Shown here piece by piece: positions 33,219 through 46,600 of a DNA stretch of 64,000 bases. The notes beneath the pieces are model-generated. The model worked only from the letters and a program-made list of their open reading frames with translations. It ran no database searches and was not told the origin of the DNA. Origin of the DNA: Bryum argenteum (taxonomy: Eukaryota > Streptophyta > Bryopsida > Bryales > Bryaceae); assembly GCA_037043015.1 (NCBI GenBank), contig CM073321.1:39452420-39516419 (forward strand). Reading direction: 5' to 3'. Within the stretch, counting starts at the first letter, position 1; every line of letters starts with the position of its first letter. The position numbers were made by a program, and so were the translations under genes.

Positions 33219-36200
33219 ATGCAAGTTCCAGACGATTCCGAATTCAATGAAGAGGCCGCTTGTGAACCGCCATCGCTGTCCGCACCAATTCTTTTCTCCT
33301 CTGACAATGAGAAGATACTTACAAGTGATGAGACTCAAGAAACTCCCACTGGTGACAATGCCTCCGAGGATTTTGAGCCATTGCTCATTCAACCTCTTTT
33401 GTCTCAGGTGCCAACTCAAAAGCGCTCACGAAACAAAGATACGATTGTTGAATGTGGTGATAGGGCTCCTCTAACCGATTCAGATGACATGGAGGGCTTC
33501 AAAATGCCGGATCATTTTAAGGGCAAGGACACCGGATGGATTAGAGAAGAGATGAGACAATTGCACAAAGGCGAGCATATCCATGTCATCAACCGGCTTC
33601 GGAACAAACCGTTAAACAAATCGCGCTTAGACATTCCTTTGTGTCGATTAAAAACTCATCCAAACGTCCGACCGATCATTGACATTGACGTTGAAAAACC
33701 CATGAAAGAGTTTAACAGGGAGTACCGGGAGGGTGATCGTGTGTTTTACGTTTCCCTCTACTCTACCAAGGCAGAGCTGTGTCATGTAAAACCGACTGAC
33801 GAGTTTCTGGAAAATCCTCACTGGAAAGCGATTAATGACGTGTTTGAGGAGATCTTGATGGCTGATCCGGACCTCCATCAGTTCAGCGATACGTACTTCT
33901 ACGTATATGAAGGAAATCATGGAGTGACGGCATGGAGGAGGCACATTGAGCAGTACCATCCTGATGAAAGGCCATGGTACATTTCTGTAGATTGCATTAT
34001 TCTTGACGGTCGACAAGAAAGGAATGTCCTGCCAAATGCGATGGCCAATATCAAATGGTGAGCTTCTTAAAGTTTCAAATTTTATATTTATTCACTTTCA
34101 CTACATACAATGTTTGTCTCACTCAATGTTGTAAACAATGTTCTGAACAGGTCTACAGAGAATGCGCATGTCGAAGATAACTTCTGCTTTCATCCAACAC
34201 ATGCGGAAATACGGGAAGCTGAAGCTTACAGATTTCAAAGACCTAATCTGCAAAGAGGATTACAAGACTTTTGGAAGAGTGCAAGAGAAGGACAAATGGT
34301 ACCCACTCGCGGTAGACGTGTTCGTGAAGTTCCTACACGCGGTAATATTTGTGATTCTTCCTTACGATTCTCTTATCGTATTTATATCGATTATTATTTT
34401 GCTCATATTTATTATATATATTTGTTGTAGAGGAATATTGCGAAGGCATCAGACGAGGCAAAAGCAGAATGCAACGCCGAGACTTCCATTGACAAGCGCA
34501 CAGCATCGGAGGTCTGGAATACCATGGACATTGCCAGAAAATTGGAAATAAGAAAAATCCGCTCGAAAGAATCCGATAAGATGTTGGGTATTGCGAACAA
34601 AGACCTCGAGGGCAAATGGGCCAAAGAGGTATGCCATTCAAGTTTATTCGAAATCCAAACATCTAATTATATTTTTGTTACTCACATTCTTCATGGTCCA
34701 TCGCCTTTGCAGATATACTCGCACTACAACAACAACCTGGTTCTAGAATTCACTCTAGACCGCTTCTACTTGATAGCAACGACGAATTGCTACAAGGATT
34801 TTAAGACACAATGGCTTCGATGGTAGAATTCCTCGTTTGAGGTTTGCCAGGCCAACCACTTCCTTGTGCACGTGTAGAATGAACCTCTAGTTGTCTGGCT
34901 TAACCGCGTCTCTCTAAGGGCACAGGTAACGACATCAATGTCCTCAAGTTCTTGAATCCACATTTGTATTTAAAACTTGTGTTTTAACTTCTGTTATCCA
35001 ATTGCAGCTGGCCAAATACTTAGAAGAAAAACTTGAAGAAAACCATAGCACTAAAAAATTACATAAAAATTTCCTCATTACTTGGAAAGACAACATTCTC
35101 AAGTCTTTAGACTACGTAGAGAAATGGGGGCTTATTCTTTGGAATAAAGCCTTTGAGAACTAGCTCGGGCCCAATGCGAGCCCCAAGTTCCTCAAAGGCT
35201 CTAAACTAGAGAAAATTGCGGGTGGCATAGAGACAGGGAATCGATTGGTTTTCAGGTGTGTTTCCCATTTCATAACCATCTTATCATGCATTCTTAAGAT
35301 TTATTTGGTTGAATGCATGCAAACATTTATTTTCACGTGCAGATACATCAAGCTTGAGCTCGTGCTCAAGAGAAGCCTCGCCGCTGCGCGCATTTCCTCC
35401 GACTCTAAAGACGTGGTAGTCGAGGAAGATTCAGACAAAAATTATTCGTCTCACCAGCAAAATCGTTTTACTCATGCTCTATTGATGACAGGAGGTTGGT
35501 TTCTTGAGTGTCACGACAACTATGTCCATCGGGACGAAAAACATCTGGTTCACGATCTTCCACGGCCGTTGCTACCGAATCAATGATCGAGGACGACAAC
35601 GACTTCTCAATTTTGCCTGGTGCATCCCCCCCTTTGCCTGTATCTGCAGTTCCTGCACTACCAGCAATCAAAGCCCTTCAACAACCTCATGCGAAGGGAA
35701 AGAAACGCATGACTACTCTCGCCAACGGCTCAGTGAATCTTCAAGACAATTCTCAGCGTAATCATCCTATCGCTACCTCTGATGTAGGTGAGCCAAAATT
35801 GACTCAACATTCTCATGGGACTCGGACACGAAAGTCATGGACATCATCAACCACAGTAGAAAGGTATTATGTCTTAAATCGTTTATTACATTATTTTGTT
35901 TCTGAAATTTTGATTGGAACACATTGGTTACAAGATGTTTAACTTTTTGTGATTTCAAAAGATTGGCAAGGACAGGAAGTACCCATGTAAGGAGATGGGC
36001 ACAAAACACCCGCATCCCAGCATTGATTCCATCTACGAAGACGTTCCCGAGCACTTAGCCGTGCCGGACGTGTCGGCCATTAAAATCCCTTCATGGATCA
36101 AGCGAGAGAAAAGCTACTTCGAGAGTGTGTTCTTTTTTGCTTTCTACAACTTGACAAACGACGGTGCGATACTTCTAATGCATCCCAAGGACCGTCGAGT

Positions 36201-37268
36201 CGAGAAAGCTCTGGATGCCGAGTCAAAGACTTTTCATTTCCGAATGGTGCGAGATTGGTGGGGATATAATCCCATGCCAATGGCCCCAACATTTCCTCAC
36301 GTGAAAACAGTATGGCCTTTATTCTGCATTCAAATCATCATTCATGATTATTTACAACGTTCTTTTAAATCTCTCTCTTGGATTGAATTTCGCAGACTCA
36401 CAACTTCCACATTAAGGTCTTTGTTCGGAAGTCTTTCAGCACCAGATTCACCATCAGGCAGGTTGCGAAAGAGTATGCAGGTGTGCCCATTCTTCCCAAC
36501 GAGGAGGACCATGTTTTCAATTTTGCGAGCAAAGACTCCATTCGTAAGAAGGAAGATAGTACCGCTTGGCGTGGCTTGCGAGAGAAGGATCCCTCCTTCA
36601 TCCAATGTTTTGTTGATTCTCTCACAGACAAGCGGGAAATTGTCTTTGACTAGAATCCTAATACATGTTAGTTGTTGCTAATATCAACTCTCATTCAACT
36701 CATTCAATATTGTACATTTGATGTGGGTTGCTGGTTATGTAGGTGCTTTTGTGATTGCCTGCGCGTGATCGAACTGTCATCTCATTGCTGTTGAAGCTGA
36801 TGAAGAGATATTTGACAGACTTTTATCGGCATACGTAGATGGTACTGCTTTTGAAGAAGAAAGCGGCGATTCGGTTCCGGATTATGACTACGACAGTGAC
36901 AGTTCTGAACCGCATCCAAAGAAGCAACGTCCAACATTTTGTGCGTAATTGTCTCTTACTTTCCCCCTTCTATTGTCACCTTCACTTGCTAATAATTTAT
37001 TGGTATTGACTTTTTCTGTACTTTTAGAATCGCAGGTTCCAAACGACGCTTGATTGGCGACGGAAGTCTCTACAGCAGTCCTTCGCAAACCTTCACCCTA
37101 CCATCTTATGCGGAGAGGATAGCTCAAGATTTTGTCGCTGCTCCTTCTCTCATCTTATCGAACAGTAGTAGACGTCGACGCTTTAGCTCGAGAGTGCTTG
37201 CGTTTATAGATGATGAGGCTGATCAGTGTGACCAACACTTTCATGGTAGTTTACGATCAGCATCCTAG
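33219..37268 (+). pseudogene. ParB-like/DNA-methyltransferase-like gene B
   Basis: Exon 33219-34057 follows a CAACAG acceptor. After an acidic N-terminus the ParB-like domain has HVINRLRNKPLNKSRLDI, FYVYEGNHGVTAWRRHIE (the EGNHR core, R replaced by G) and CIILDGRQERN. Later exons include a Lys-rich helical part (34432-34629) and GGWFLECHDNYVHRD (about 35490). The methyltransferase-like part has IPSWIKREKSYFESVFFFAF, then DGAILLMHPKDRRVEKALD and, after an intron, GAFVIACA...NCHLIAVEADEEIFDRLL, a motif-I-like strand with the acidic ligand. It ends with LPSYAERIAQDFVAAP and FIDDEADQCDQ. No DPPY is seen (EDVPEHL in its place). Several stops and a frame change near 34160 show it is broken. Confidence 0.6.
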
Positions 37269-37289
37269 GTGTTTTTATTTTCTTGGTTT

Positions 37290-38160
37290 GGTTTAGACTA
37301 CGTAGGATTATATATCTGTAGTTGGCCTACAGCACTAGTCATACATGTGGTTTTGTTATACATTTATATATCTATATATGGCGTTTACCTATTAATCATG
37401 AACGTTTAACACATTCTTAATTAATATCTAAATGTTTAAGTTTTAAACTCAATGCAAACTATAAGTTTCAGAAGGTTTCTTTATTTTCCATTGAAATGAT
37501 TGAATTTTGCCAATGTTAGTAGGGGCTCTAGTCCAGTATCTGTATAGCTCATGATAGCTGCTTAAGACGCAGTGCAGCACTGAAACGAGGCCGAGGAGAA
37601 TCAAACTCGGACCACTACAATGCCACGTGAATGTCATTATGTACACCTTACAAGGAGACACGGAAAGACGACTTGTGGCTATAAATTTCAGATTATAAAC
37701 ATAAACATTTACATATAATTCTGACAAGTGTAATAGGAAATTGATGACGTCAGCCCTAATTCGTCTCCATATTTTAAAATCGGTGAAATAAATTCATTGA
37801 TGCCCTAAAGGGCTATTCTAAATTTGGGTTCAGATTTTGTCTTTGTGAGTGAACGAAGCTAGTACATAATTTGAGTTGTATTGGTTACACATGATGATGT
37901 CAGCCCTAATTTAATTAACTTTAATTTAAACTTGCAAATGTGGATTCTTTATGAAATATTGAAGGACCCCAATACCATGAAAAGAAATGGATAAAGGACC
38001 TATATCCACAGTTTTTGGTACTTTTATGCTTAAAAATAATCAATTCAAATTTTCAAAGTCACCCATTCCATGGTAATAGGGCCATTAACTTTTAAATTTT
38101 TTTCTCCTTACCGCTCAAACTTTACCGCTCACCACTCACCACTCAACGCTCAACGCTCAC
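37290..38160. other. 3' module of copy B, including a tRNA-like sequence
   Basis: No gene. On the minus strand about 37640-37500 reads GGTCCGAGTTTGATTCTCC, a B-box-like tRNA T-arm. Then come GATGAYGTCAGCCCTAAT twice and the CTCACC/CTCAACGCTC run. The order is the same in copies C and E. Confidence 0.55.
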
Positions 38161-38879
38161 ACCGGTGGGTTTCCCGATGGTGCTCTTGGTTTTGTGATCT
38201 AATGGTCATAACTGCTTCGTATGAGCAAGCCTCTTGTACACAAGAGCGTAAGTTTGAGGTTGAAATTGTAACCTGTGAGTGTTGTTCAATGATGTATTTG
38301 TCCTTACAATTGCTGGTTTTCTTCTTGCTTGCCATCATTCTCATGGTTTCATGATCCGATGTTGATGATGCTCCCGGATGAGCGACCCGTCCTGTATGAG
38401 AGCATGATCTTGAATTTTGAATTGGAACCTGAGAGTGTTGTTGGTGATGACTATTTCGGGTTAAGTCGATCCAATCAAAGACTGTATTTCTTGGTTGCTC
38501 GCGTTTGTTATGCATGTTATAGAATGAGTTTTCCATCTCTTGTATTTTAGTAAACTTCTGTGTTCACGTTTTTTGCATTTGATTTCGGAGTACTCTTAAG
38601 ATAGTTTGGATGAGATCATTGATTTAGAGATTGAGAGTTCTGATGTAGATGAAATGCGTCAACATGGCAATTAATCCCCAACGTTCAAAGCGTCTAGCTC
38701 TAAATCATGCTCAGACAAAGAGTTCAAAACATGCTACCCACATAACCCACGGTGATTGATAAATCATTTAAGAACTAAAGATGTCATTATGATTATTATG
38801 TTGGCATGTTGCTTGGGTAAAATGGTTGCTTCTATTATTTCTCATTTACCTTGATATATTTCTCCTACTCTCTATGCAG

Positions 38880-41800
38880 CAAAGAGACAATGCCAATCTT
38901 CCACCCAATGAAGTTGAAGCAAATGTTATTGCTTTCGGTTGTCTTGACGTTGGCGGTAATCATTTGGTGGAAGTGAATCATGAAGTTTAAAGTACTCTGG
39001 TTTCGAGCTCAATCATTGACATGGGTGTCCAATTTCTTTCAAGACGAAGACTCACCTGCCACCTTGCCAACTCTGGCAAGTCCTGAGCTTGTTTAAAGAC
39101 ACTCTACTTTGGAGAGAGAAGGAGTAACGGAGAGCGCTTGTTTCCCGTCTGAAGATGAAGATCAAGATGGCATAGCTCAGCACCATGTCCAACTCCTTGA
39201 CTTAGACCCGAAATTTAGCGGCTTTGCACTACGACAGATTCGGTCGTTGTCATCAACGGGCTTTGCAACAAGCCTGTTGAGAAGTCTCGGCTTTGCATTA
39301 CTCTGTGTCGCCTCATCTCTTATCTCAAGGTGCGACCTGTTCTAAAAACCCACATTCAGAAGTTACAGAACAAGTTTGTTCGAGAGTACCAAGAAGGTGA
39401 CTGCGTTATGTACGTCTCGCTTTACGACAGCTCAAGTAATGAACTCCTCGTTAACGACATTTATAGCACTTAGAACAGTTATTGGGTTGATGCCAATCAC
39501 TCTTTCGAGAGAGACTTGGCCCATGACCCTCATCTGCATCAGATTCTAGGTAAGATGTTTTACGTCTATGAAGGTAACCATAGACTCACTGCTTGGATGA
39601 GACATATCCAAGACTTCCACGAGAATGACCCTTCTTGGCATTTAGCACTAGATTGCATCATTCTTGATGCACGAGGAAGGAATGGAGTCCTTCTCAACGC
39701 CATGGCCGACATTAACTGGTAACTTTACCTTCTGTATTATTCCTTTATAATATCAATTGCTCATAGTTAATATTTTTCTGGCTTTTATTGTGCGGATGAT
39801 TGTTTAAAGGTCAATAGAAAATGACCACGTCAAAACGAGTCTACCCGCAAAGTTACAATGCATTAGAACGTTCGATAACTTGTCTTTAGAAGCGTTTAAG
39901 GACTTGATCATGCCGGCCTCTTATGAAGTGTGCTTGAAGGAAAAAGCCAAACATGGTACTTGGTATCCGCTCACTATAGACGTCTTTGTCTCATTTTTTG
40001 TTCCAGGTAAGCCATACTCAAACTAGATTCAATATTTATTTTCCTTCTCTTTTCTTGTTCCATCCTATCCCACTCTAAATTGATTCTCTGCTTAATCTTT
40101 TAGAAGGAGCTTTTCCATGCTGAAGACCTCGCAGCAGTGCATTACAAACAAAATACACCACCAAACCAGCAAACTGGCCATGGAGTTTGGTTGGCTATGC
40201 ATGCAGCCAATCTGAAAACCGTCAAGCAATTACGTGGAAAGAACTTCGATAAGTTCTTAGCAGTGGCAAATCCCAATAATGGCTTGGCATTTTTTGATGA
40301 GGTCCACTCCATTCAACCTTTCAATATTCTTATTTGTCATTCCAACCGTAAGTTAATATTTTTACATTAGCTTCCATGTTATTGTGTCCATATTAATGCC
40401 TACTTCTCACAGTTTCCTCTGCCTTATTTGACAATTGATAGGCTTCAAAAATAGCATGCTTCCATGTTTCACACAAGTACAAAGTCAAATGGCTTAAATT
40501 CTGGAATAGTCTAGACATTGTCGGACGAAGTGTGCTGTTGCCCGATCACCGTTCTATGAAAGAGAAAAGCTTTGATGTTTGAATTGTAAAGGCGGCTTTC
40601 TAGGCTCATGTTCAAAGTTTAATCAATCTTGTGTAATTTCAGTATTGACTCTTGTATTCATACGTTACTTCTTGATATAGTTGTATTCAATGTATATATG
40701 TAATCGACCATTATTTGTGTAGTTGGAGACAGCGCTCGTGACTGCTGTTGCCGACATTCTCCAAGCACACCCCATGCCAAATTGTATGAGACGACAAAAT
40801 CCTCCGACCATCTGACTACATTGAGTTCTGGAGACTTTCCCTTTGGCAGCAGGCTTACCTTGTGTTTTTGTCTCCAAATTGCAATTCTAAATTCACAAGG
40901 GCAACTGACTTACAGAAGTTTGATATCGGAAATTTGGCAATCAATCTTCTAGTACTCAGGTAAGAAACTTTATATACATTATTTACTTAATTTGTTTTGT
41001 TAAAATTATTTATCCCAAATCTAACTTTCAATTTTTGCCTAGATACTTCACTCGTGAATTGGTAGCAAAAGGTGCATTTCCTTTCACGGCTCTCCCCCCA
41101 TTTTTCCACCTCGTGACCGAGCAAGGTAGCCCACACAATGCATTTACAACAACCCAATATGAGAGGTTCACTCTTGCTCAGCTAAAGACTGGAGCATGGT
41201 TTTTAGATTGCTCTGAGAGCTACGTTCCACTAACACAAATTGATCTTGCTCTTTCTGTTGGTATTGTCTCCACACTACATGAATGCATTGACATTCAAGA
41301 CTCTGGCAATGACGATGATTTTGCTAGCAAACCTATTCGCTGGGCTGCTGGAGGTGGAAAGAGACGCGCTCCAACGAGGCATCAACGTGCGCCAAATAAT
41401 CTCCCAATTAATGGAGGTGTTCCGTCTTTGCAAACGGAATCCGCTTTACCTTTCAGACGCGTCAGTGAGGACTTTGGCAACCTTACACAAGGAAGCTAGC
41501 ATGATCCGATTGTAGGTGTCGAGTCACCTATACCCGCCGAACGTTTATCACGACTTGCTCGTGCACGGGAAATAAAGCGTCCCATGCATACTATGTAGTA
41601 TGCTGAGCGCCTTGCCGTGGAGTTTGTTGATGCTCCGTCGCCAATCCAAGCTGTAAGGGAGCATGCACCTATTCCACACGGTATACTTTGCTACCTCGAT
41701 TTTGAAGGTGACCAGTCGACCATAACTTCGATGCTTCCGACCTTAACGACAACCAATCTACTTGAGTACTTATGTAGTTTGAGTTCTGCTTTTGGAGCAT

Positions 41801-41886
41801 ATAGGGCGGGTTTTCTAGTCTCTCTTATGGCCTTTCTAGTTGCTCTTATTGTCTGTGCTTATGATACTTTATTAACTCATTATTGA
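38880..41886 (+). pseudogene. ParB-like/methyltransferase-like gene C, decayed
   Basis: Exon at 38880 follows CTCTATGCAG. The ParB-like domain matches B throughout: NKPVEKSRLCITLCRL, FVREYQEGDCVMYVSLYDSS, FYVYEGNHRLTAWMRHIQDF (a full EGNHR core), CIILDARGRNGVLLNAMADINW at 39516-39721, then a splice donor. Downstream are DVFVSFFV, GAWFLDCSESYVPL (as in B) and, at the end, YAERLAVEFVDAPSPI. The methyltransferase-like block present in B and D is missing between about 41499 and 41620, so this copy lacks the catalytic-domain relic. Stops and frame changes are present. This copy best shows the ParB-like signature. Confidence 0.6.
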
Positions 41887-42179
41887 GTTTCTAGTATTTA
41901 TATATACCACAGTATTACAGTTCTTTGAACAGTGTATGTACTGTAACAAAGCATTGTTGTCAAATTATATTCATTGTGAATCTAAACTCTTGTCACGTTT
42001 AAATAGGATGGGGCTATAATATTATGTCTTTATAGCTCTCATCATTACAGTTTTTTGAACAGTGTATGTACTGTAACAAAGCATCGTTGTCAAATTTTAT
42101 TCATTGTGATTCAAAACTTTTGTCACATTTAAATGAGATGGGGCTATAACATTACGTCTTTATAGCTCAGTTTAGCAAC

Positions 42180-42310
42180 AACCGTTGCAAGTGAATGCTC
42201 ATACGTGTCCATGGGGAGTCGAACCCGGACCACCGCGTTACAACAACAATGTCCAAACAAGCTAGTCTTGAGGTGGCATGATCTGACGATTATGCCAAGC
42301 ACAATTGGGC
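42180..42310 (-). repeat. tRNA-like sequence in copy C
   Basis: On the minus strand GGTCCGGGTTCGACTCCCC fits a Pol III B box (GGTTCGANTCC). The same position and orientation relative to the gene recur in copies B and E. The arms do not fold well enough for a functional tRNA, so it is best read as a tRNA-derived relic. Confidence 0.5.
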
Positions 42311-42700
42311 TTATTAACTCCTACGGAGCCTTCTTCATAAGTTTCAACATATAATTAAATTCTAACAATTACAAATAAAGCAATGATGATGTCAAGCCTA
42401 ATCTGTAGTATAGATATACACTAAATTGAAGTTCACATTATATTACAATGTTCAGTTGTGATGACATCAGCCCTAATTTTCAACTCGAGTATACAATAAA
42501 CATATTAATACTTCCACGGATTTAGGAGCCGTTAGTTTGGGAAAAAATAGTATATTAATCATTTTTAATAATGAAATATTGGTAATAGGGTATTTTTTTT
42601 TTAAAAATCTCCACGCAATTTTTTCTGAAAAAGTCCTTACCGCTCACCGCTCACCGCTCACCACTCTACGCTCGCATACTTGTATTCCCCCGTTTGCCCA

Positions 42701-43492
42701 TTACTCCTTGGCTGCATGCCCGCGATGTGTTTTGACCACTCACATCGAACTCAAGTTGATCATCACCTTGCGATGCATATTCGTTGCAACGTGGAGCCCA
42801 CCCTCGAGTCCAAACCCCGTTTCCCGATATTCCATACTGCAGTAGCTAAGGTGCCCATGAATCAGGCTCATTGAAACTGTCCTCTGAATACCCTTGACTT
42901 TGCTTCAATGAATTTGACATATTGATAATAAAATCAAAGAACGGTAGTAGACACAAGCAAATACTAAGTTAATACAAGTAAACACCTCAAGAAGGTTGAA
43001 GCTCAATCACTAAGTTAGAGCATAAAAACAAGAAGGAAAATACACAAAAAAAACAAGCATATGTCACAGTTTCTCAATGACCACCTTATACCAAGAGCTT
43101 GTATTTCTATAGCCGCCATGAAAAGTTACATTTTAATGACCATTTACTTGCTGTAAACCGCCACCCTAGCACCCAAGTATATCCCATTAAATGAAATGAT
43201 CTGCCTCCACTTACACTCTTAATTGTGTTTAGTAGCCTTTAAGGCACCCATTGTTTGCACTCTAAACCAAGCTACAAACTACCTCTCTATTTTTCACAAG
43301 GCTACAACGATGTACTATTCATTGTCCTATACAGAACCTATAAACAACCATCTGGACCTAATTATGTTCTCATGTTCATCCATTATCGCCCATTTTTCAC
43401 TACAACTAATATTAGGACTCAAAAGCTCGACAAAGAGTACAAATAAAGGTCTTGCCCATGGGTACACGCATGCTTATGGGTGCTCCTACCCT
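42701..43492. other. No gene seen
   Basis: Moderately AT-rich with only short frames. The hAT transposase tail of copy 3 becomes recognisable from about 43493. Confidence 0.5.
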
Positions 43493-43694
43493 GATAAGGA
43501 TCAAGTATCTTTACCCAATGCTACTCCCCGCGTTTTATTTCAACCCTTTACTATAAGGGTTACGACAACCATGGAGAAATCATCTGTGAGTTTGGTATCC
43601 CTTTCAAGAGCAAAATATGGCGTCATATCTAGTGACTCAGATGCACCTTTGGGTAGTTCTTTAAGAAATGCCAATGTTCCTCTTCTAACTCCAC
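43493..43694 (+). pseudogene. hAT transposase tail, copy 3
   Basis: Encodes DQVSLPNATPRVLFQPFTIR, then a conserved TTMEKSSVSLVSLSRAKYG and ISSDSDAPLG block found in copies 1 and 4. It is cut at about 43694 by the gypsy element; the last about 60 bp reappear at 48310. Nothing of the BED, DUF659 or dimerisation domain remains. Confidence 0.75.
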
Positions 43695-46600
43695 ACCTCC
43701 CAAGTGTATTCGGGAGGTGGAAAAGGCTTTGGTGATGCCTTTTGGGTTGTGCAACGTGCCATTAACGTTCACAACCCTCATAAATACAGTGTTCCATCAA
43801 GAGATGGATGTGTTGGTCATTGTCTACATCGATGACATATTGGTGTTCTCTAAATCCGCGGAAGAGCATGCACAACACCTCGCAATTGTGCTTCAAAAAC
43901 TTGGGGACAATAAGTGGTATACACATGGGGAGAAGAGTGAGTTTGGCTTGCAAGAGATTGAGTTCTTGAGACACATTATGACGGGGCAAAGAGTCAAATC
44001 GGACCACAAGAAGGTGGAAGCAATCAAGAAGGGGAGCCAACCCACTTCACCAAGGGAAGTGAGGTCATTGCTTGGATTGGCCTATTATTATGGGAGGTTC
44101 ATAAAGAACTTCTCCAAGATTGCTAAGCCCATGTCCGGTTTGTTTAAGAAAAACTTGGCCTTGAATGGGATCGATTCGTGTGTGCAAGCATTTCAAAAAA
44201 AAAACTCAAGGAGAAACTCTCCTTCCCGCCGGTATTAAAGTTCCCGAAGTTTGATAAGCCTTTTGAGGTGCACATCGATGCAAGTGACTTTGCCATTGGG
44301 GGAGTGCTCATGCAAGAAGGAAGCCAATTGCATTTGAGAGCAAGAAATTGGATGGCACACAAATCAATTGGCCAAAGCATGTAAAGCAGATGTTTGCCAT
44401 GGTGCATTGTTTGAAGACATGGCAACATTACCTTGGCCTCCGCAAGACCAAGGTATTCACCAATAATGTTTCAGTAAAGTACTTTGAAACAAAAGCCAAA
44501 GTTACACCCAAGCAATTGCGGTGGCATGTTACCTTAGTGCTCATAAATGTGGAGTTGATTCACAAGCCGGGCCGAGTGAATGGGCGCCGGATGCACTAGG
44601 TTGGAAGGTGAACATAAGTCAAATACCACGCAAGTCTTGAGAGTGATGTATGCGGGAGAAGGTGATTTGGCGAAACGGATAAAGGAGGCGTATATGAAAG
44701 ACCCCGAGGCTCAAAAGTTCTTAAGTGAACTTAGGTGTGGCATGAAGCTCAAAGGTATCCGGCTTCATCAATCTATGATCAAGTTAAAGCAAAATAGGGT
44801 GTGTGTTCCAAAGGGCATGTGGAGGTTGAGTGTGCTCAAGGAGGAGGATGACAACCGCTTGGCCGACCATAGGGGGCAGAAGCCACCATATGTTTGGTTT
44901 CAAAGAGGTTCTATTGGCCCGAAATGAAGGAAGACATTACCCATTATGTGAAGACTTGTATCACTTGAATGTAAAGCCAACCGGGCATCATATCAAAAGC
45001 AAGTGGGCTTGTTACGGCCTTTGCCTATCCGGGATGGTCCATGGGAGTGTGTCTCCATGGATTTCATTACAAGCCTTCGGGAGTCACGAGGAAGTGACGC
45101 CATCTTTGTGGTGGTGGATAGGTTTTGTAAGTTGGCAAGGATGGAGCCAACAAAATGGATGGCGACCGCCTTTGACAAGGTGGTGCTCCTTTTCAACGTT
45201 TGGTGGTGGCATCATGGGTTGCCGAAAACCAAAGTGATTGGAGTGATTACTTGAGTTAGGCGGTTGGTAGCCATAATGCATTGAGGCATGGTGCTATGAG
45301 TCAATCGCCGCCCAAGGTGGCTTATGTGTCAAGCCACTTATGCCTAACGACCTAGATTTTGAATGGTTTGCAATCGGAGATGGAACAAAGCCAAGGTGCA
45401 AAAGACTTGGTAGTCATGAGATAGCAACTTATTGAAAAGGACCAAGAAGAACCTAGACAAGGCCCGAAGAGGTATGTGAAACAAGTTAACAAAGGGCGGC
45501 GCCATGAGGAGTATGAGGAGGGCTAAAAGGTGTGGTAGAATGTGAAGAACTTCACCTACCGGATGGCATGACTCCCATATCCATGGCAAAGTATGTGAGT
45601 CCATTTGTCATTGCAAAACGGTTGTTTGAGGATGTGTGTATGAGTTGGACTTACCACCGGAGACCAAGATTCATCCCACCTTCCATGTGTCATTGCTCAA
45701 GCCATATCACAAAGATAAGGTGAGGCCGGAACGCAAGCAAGTGTTGCGGCCTCCACCCGAACTACTTGGTGATCACTTGGTTTGGTGTAAAAGGCATTAT
45801 AAACTGCCGGATCACCAAGAAAAGGGCAAAGAATACTTGGTGAAGAGGCGGGGGTACCATGAGAAGGAAGCAACATGGGTTGAGGCCAAGTACATGGCCA
45901 ATGCAGAGGAGATGGTGGAAAGGTATGAAAGCCAACGGAGATCCAAGACACCGAGAAAGCATTGATGAGGACATCAACCTTTGGAGTGGGGGTGAATCAC
46001 CACACTTGTGTAGACTTGGCCTAAGTTTTTTCTAGTATTTGGTGCAAATTGCACATGTTGTAATACTTGGTTGACAATAAAGTTGCTGGCAAGTTCCTTG
46101 ATTGCATGTTGGAAGTGAGATGAGTCCTAATCTCATTTTGGATTGGTAGGTTGGTTAGAAGAGGTTGAAGGATACGTGAAGCCAATACTTGGAATGCTGC
46201 AAAACAGGGACTTTGGCTTGGGAGTTGTGAGTGGGTGAACCCCTACGACTCTCAAGCTCAAGGTAGTGGCACGGGCTCATAAAAGTGCCTTTTGCGGGTT
46301 GACCATCGTCAACGCATGGCTTGATCACCCATGTCTCGGTAGAGTGAAGCAAAGGCTAGGTCGGGCGGGACTTAGCATTACCCCTAGGCGAGCAAAGTTC
46401 ACCACTTGAGAGCCTAAGTGTATGAAAAGAGGGCTTGGTGTTGCGACCAAGAAAGTGTTGGTTAGCCTTGAATTCAATCCTAAGTCATGTGAGTATGTTG
46501 GGCTAGTTGAGCCTAACTTGGGGCCATTGGGGGCCTTCCAAGTGAGTCCCAAAGTGGATAGGTCTGGTTTATGTGGGTCCTTCCAAAGAAAGTCCTTGGG

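Larger units (their letters stand above)
32336..38160 (+). mobile_element. ParB-like/methyltransferase-like element, copy B
   Basis: Contains gene B plus the 3' module shared with copies C and E, and partly D: a tRNA-like sequence on the opposite strand (about 37500-37650), GATGACGTCAGCCCTAAT (37742) and GATGATGTCAGCCCTAAT (37897), and a run of CTTACCGCTC/CACCACTCAACGCTC words at 38115-38160. The left limit is taken where the satellite stops and is uncertain. No terminal inverted repeat or target duplication was found. Confidence 0.5.
38161..42700 (+). mobile_element. ParB-like/methyltransferase-like element, copy C
   Basis: Lies directly downstream of copy B in the same orientation. It has the gene relic (38880-41886) and the 3' module: tRNA-like sequence (42180-42300, minus), GATGATGTCAAGCCTAAT (42387), GATGACATCAGCCCTAAT (42460) and CTTACCGCTCACCGCTCACC (about 42632). 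At its left, 38170-38480 holds two diverged tandem copies of a unit of about 165 bp (TGTGAGTGTTG / TGAGAGTGTTG). Confidence 0.5.
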